Source: GCA-2794515 sp033763335
Lineage (GTDB): Bacteria > Chloroflexota > Anaerolineae > Aggregatilineales > Phototrophicaceae
Length of the DNA stretch: 64,000 nt
Reading direction: 5' to 3'
Assembly: GCA_033763335.1 (NCBI GenBank)
Contig: JANRKU010000010.1
Span: 34,055 to 98,054 of the forward strand
The notes under the pieces were generated by a model. That model ran no database searches, was not told where the DNA came from, and worked only from the letters and a program-made list of their open reading frames with translations. A program made the translations under genes and the position numbers. Every line of letters starts with the position of its first letter. Within the stretch, counting starts at the first letter, position 1. Of the stretch, positions 62,060-64,000 are shown one piece after another.

Positions 62060-63054
62060 CAGTAAGGCGAGGCTCCCGGTACTGGGATGCGAAGTAGTAC
62101 ATCATTCACAATCGTGCGTGATGTGGCTTGGGTAAAGCGGGCTTCTGGCTTGGCGATAATACGGTGTGCCAAAGTCACTTCTGCTAATGCCTTCACATCA
62201 TCGGGAATGACATATTCACGACCTGCCATAGCCGCCCGTACTTGTGATGCTTTGAATAATGCCAATGACCCGCGAGGGCTACTGCCCAAATAAACATGCT
62301 CATGGGTGCGGGTAGCGGTCACAATACCCACAATATAGCGCATAATTTCTTCTGCCACATACACTTCTTTGACGGCGGCTTGTGCCGCGAGGAGTTCTTG
62401 TAATGTGACCACTTGATTCATATTGTTGATAGGATGGGCATATTGCTGTGCCGATAGCATGGTGAGTTCTTCAGCCGCGCTTGCATAGCCCAATTGAATT
62501 TTGAGCAGAAAACGGTCTAATTGCGCTTCTGGTAAGGGGAATGTCCCTTCATACTCAATTGGGTTTTGTGTGGCTAGGATGATAAAAGGCGGGTTGAGCG
62601 GATAGGTAACACCATCTACTGTGACTTGTTTTTCTTCCATCGCTTCGAGGAGTGCCGATTGTGTTTTTGGGGTGGCGCGATTGATTTCGTCTGCCAAGAC
62701 AATTTGTGCCATGATAGGACCCGGACGAAATTCAAACTCGCGTTCCTTCTGATTAAAAATCGAAACCCCTGTCACATCCGATGGGAGCATATCGGGCGTG
62801 AATTGAATACGACTAAATACGCACCCAATAGATTTTGCCAATGCCCGTGCCATCATGGTTTTACCGACACCCGGAATATCTTCGATGAGGATATGTCCTT
62901 GTGCCAAGAGTCCCAATACGGTGAGACGAATTTCATTGCGTTTGCCTAAAATGACTTGACCGACACTTTGTGCGATGCGTTCTGCAACAGATTGCACAAC
63001 ACCAAGATTTGAATAATCGCCCTGTTGACGACGCACTTGCTGAGGATTTTGCAT
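62059..63054 (-). CDS. MoxR-family AAA+ ATPase, second copy
   Basis: The 331-residue ATPase has Walker A DIPGVGKTMMARA, Walker B LADEINRATPKTQSALLEAM, the YPLNPPFIILATQNPIEYEG sensor block and SPRGSLALFK. It starts a minus-strand run of nine genes to 52936 and is divergent from the Roadblock gene. It is a clear paralogue of the MoxR at 32357 but belongs to a shorter moxR-DUF58 pair without VWA genes. Confidence 0.95.
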   Translation of the reverse strand: MQNPQQVRRQQGDYSNLGVVQSVAERIAQSVGQVILGKRNEIRLTVLGLLAQGHILIEDIPGVGKTMMARALAKSIGCVFSRIQFTPDMLPSDVTGVSIFNQKEREFEFRPGPIMAQIVLADEINRATPKTQSALLEAMEEKQVTVDGVTYPLNPPFIILATQNPIEYEGTFPLPEAQLDRFLLKIQLGYASAAEELTMLSAQQYAHPINNMNQVVTLQELLAAQAAVKEVYVAEEIMRYIVGIVTATRTHEHVYLGSSPRGSLALFKASQVRAAMAGREYVIPDDVKALAEVTLAHRIIAKPEARFTQATSRTIVNDVLLRIPVPGASPY

Positions 63055-63217
63055 AAAGCATTTGCTCGCTTCATCAATTTACAAATAAATATGTTATCAT
63101 TATGGACAGATTTACCGTTCTTTTCAGTGGACGCTTTCCCTACGGTTTCTCAATGGTCTAAATGCTAGTATATACGGAATTCCGAGAAACTGAATAGGAA
63201 ATCAATCTGTTACATGC

Positions 63218-63245
63218 TTGCCGATTGCTACAGGTTTAGTATAAT
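63218..63245 (+). promoter_or_regulatory. Promoter for the Roadblock gene
   Basis: TTGCCG (63218-63223) and a perfect TATAAT (63240-63245) are 16 bases apart. The 160 bases upstream to moxR (63055-63217) show no gene; they presumably hold the divergent moxR promoter. Confidence 0.65.
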
Positions 63246-63313
63246 AGAGGCAAGTTGTGGGAAAGACTCCACCGTATAGAATTGGCTCTTGGCACTTCGA
63301 TGAGGAGATAATT

Positions 63314-63685
63314 ATGGCGAAATCGCGGACTGCATTAATGGTAGACCGTCTGCGTGAGTTGCAAGCAACAACACCAGAAGTTGAAGCCTCTGCGGTGGTC
63401 AGCGTAGATGGTTTGATTATGGCATCGTCGCTTCCAGCAGGTGTTGAAGAAGACCGTGTATCAGCGATGTCGGCGGCTATGATATCGCTCGGTGAACGGA
63501 TTTCGAGTGAATTGGGGCGTGGGCTTTTGGAACAAGTTTACATCAGAGGGAAAAACGGATATGTTATTCTGATGTCTGTTGGTGAAGAAGCCGTGTTGAC
63601 CACACTCGTGCGCGAAGGGGCAAAATTAGGCTTAATCTTCCTCGATATGCGACGCACTGCCGATGACCTTGAAAAATTAGTTTGA
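63314..63685 (+). CDS. Roadblock/LC7 domain protein
   Basis: The 123-residue protein is a single Roadblock/LC7 domain: RLRELQATTPEVEASAVVSV, DGLIMASSLPAG and a C-terminal GAKLGLIFLDMRRTADDLEK helix. Bacterial members pair with Ras-like GTPases (MglA) or sit upstream of them as regulators. No GTPase gene is in this window. A GAGGAGATAATT site precedes ATG 63314; the frame upstream is leader. Confidence 0.9.
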   Translation: MAKSRTALMVDRLRELQATTPEVEASAVVSVDGLIMASSLPAGVEEDRVSAMSAAMISLGERISSELGRGLLEQVYIRGKNGYVILMSVGEEAVLTTLVREGAKLGLIFLDMRRTADDLEKLV

Positions 63686-63762
63686 GACCATTTGATAACT
63701 ATCACTGAACGACTCTGTATCTGATTGAGTGGTTCAGATGATTTGATGACCCTTTTCATCAA

Positions 63763-63798
63763 CGGCGGGATATAACTTCCCGCCGCAATTTTTGTTTT
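63763..63798 (+). terminator. Rho-independent terminator before pyrG
   Basis: CGGCGGGA/TCCCGCCG (8 bp, 7-base loop) is followed by CAATTTTTGTTTT. It ends the Roadblock transcript or could serve as a pyrG attenuator. Confidence 0.8.
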
Positions 63799-63818
63799 AG
63801 TTATTTGAGAGAGACGCA

Positions 63819-64000
63819 ATGAAACGTACAAAATACATCTTCTGTACAGGCGGTGTTGTAAGTTCTGTGGGGAAGGGGGTCACGGCGGCGGCAATTGGGC
63901 GCTTATTGAAAGCGCGTGGATTCAAAGTCGCTATTCAAAAATTAGACCCATACCTCAATGTTGACCCTGGCACCATGAGTCCATATCAACATGGCGAAGT
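63819..64000 (+). CDS. pyrG: CTP synthase, 5' part only
   Basis: The 60 visible codons begin KRTKYIFCTGGVVSSVGKG and continue KVAIQKLDPYLNVDPGTMSP, the conserved synthetase domain with its P-loop. CTP synthase makes CTP from UTP and glutamine. GAGAGACGC precedes ATG 63819. The gene runs beyond the window. Confidence 0.95.
   Translation, partial: MKRTKYIFCTGGVVSSVGKGVTAAAIGRLLKARGFKVAIQKLDPYLNVDPGTMSPYQHGE

Overview
The window looks like a chromosomal stretch from a member of the Chloroflexota, probably Anaerolineae-like. This is inference from gene content and protein style: secreted proteins with long Thr/Pro/Asn linkers, paired MoxR/DUF58 modules, GT39-type membrane proteins, a Roadblock protein and fused housekeeping proteins. 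No rRNA or reference comparison was available to confirm it. Base composition appears even and moderate in G+C. Genes are densely packed, starts such as GTG and TTG are common, and ATGA/TGATG stop-start overlaps are frequent. No gap between genes exceeds about 300 bases. Apart from one TnpB-type element the region is core genome; I found no prophage, CRISPR array, plasmid function, rRNA operon or assembly-like break.

Layout. 1-2.4 kb: tRNA-His, an SRPBCC protein and three small membrane proteins. 2.4-7.5 kb (minus): NAD(P)HX repair enzyme, polyprenyl synthase, cytosolic histidine kinase, a HAD-like/DinB fusion and a Cys-rich protein. 7.5-12.5 kb: DinG-type helicase with an exonuclease domain and a tandem PstS-like secreted binding protein. 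12.5-14 kb (plus): truncated haemoglobin, membrane protein, lipoprotein. 14-16.6 kb (minus): yebC-ruvC-ruvA-thyX. 16.7-18.6 kb (plus): FecR-like and zinc-ribbon membrane proteins. 18.7-21.5 kb (minus): pyruvate kinase and enolase. 21.6-22.9 kb: a solitary TnpB element. 23-25.3 kb (plus): cysteine desulfurase and mnmA. 25.3-31 kb (minus): GT39-like enzyme, A24 peptidase, JAMM peptidase, small beta protein, ACT protein and a ParB/SerK-like protein. 31-39.9 kb (plus): Nudix protein followed by a tightly coupled MoxR-DUF58-VWA-TPR (BAT-type) operon. 39.9-41.9 kb (minus): sucCD. 42-45.7 kb (plus): two LysM proteins, one an M23 peptidase, flanking a DUF192 protein. 45.8-51.2 kb (minus): His-rich membrane protein, tdk, rpmE fused to an alpha-CTD-like domain, rpmA, rplU, queA, ruvB. 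51.3-53 kb (plus): upp and a WecA/MraY-type transferase. 53-63 kb (minus): a long run from a second MoxR-DUF58 pair through a spermidine-synthase-like protein, DUF1461 protein, yvcK, gap, pgk, tpiA and a membrane protein. 63.3-64 kb (plus): a Roadblock protein and the start of pyrG.

Function. The window holds lower glycolysis (gap, pgk, tpiA, eno, pyk) with the YvcK carbon regulator, one TCA step (sucCD), pyrimidine salvage and synthesis (upp, tdk, thyX, pyrG), Holliday-junction processing (ruvA, ruvB, ruvC), tRNA modification (mnmA with its sulfur donor, queA) and cell-envelope work. The most unusual items are the bL31/alpha-CTD-like fusion, a solitary TnpB with all catalytic and zinc residues, a small family of G/C-rich palindromes used at gene junctions, a His-rich polytopic membrane protein, and several uncharacterised proteins translationally coupled to known genes. 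I did not find a clear new multi-gene defence or mobile system.
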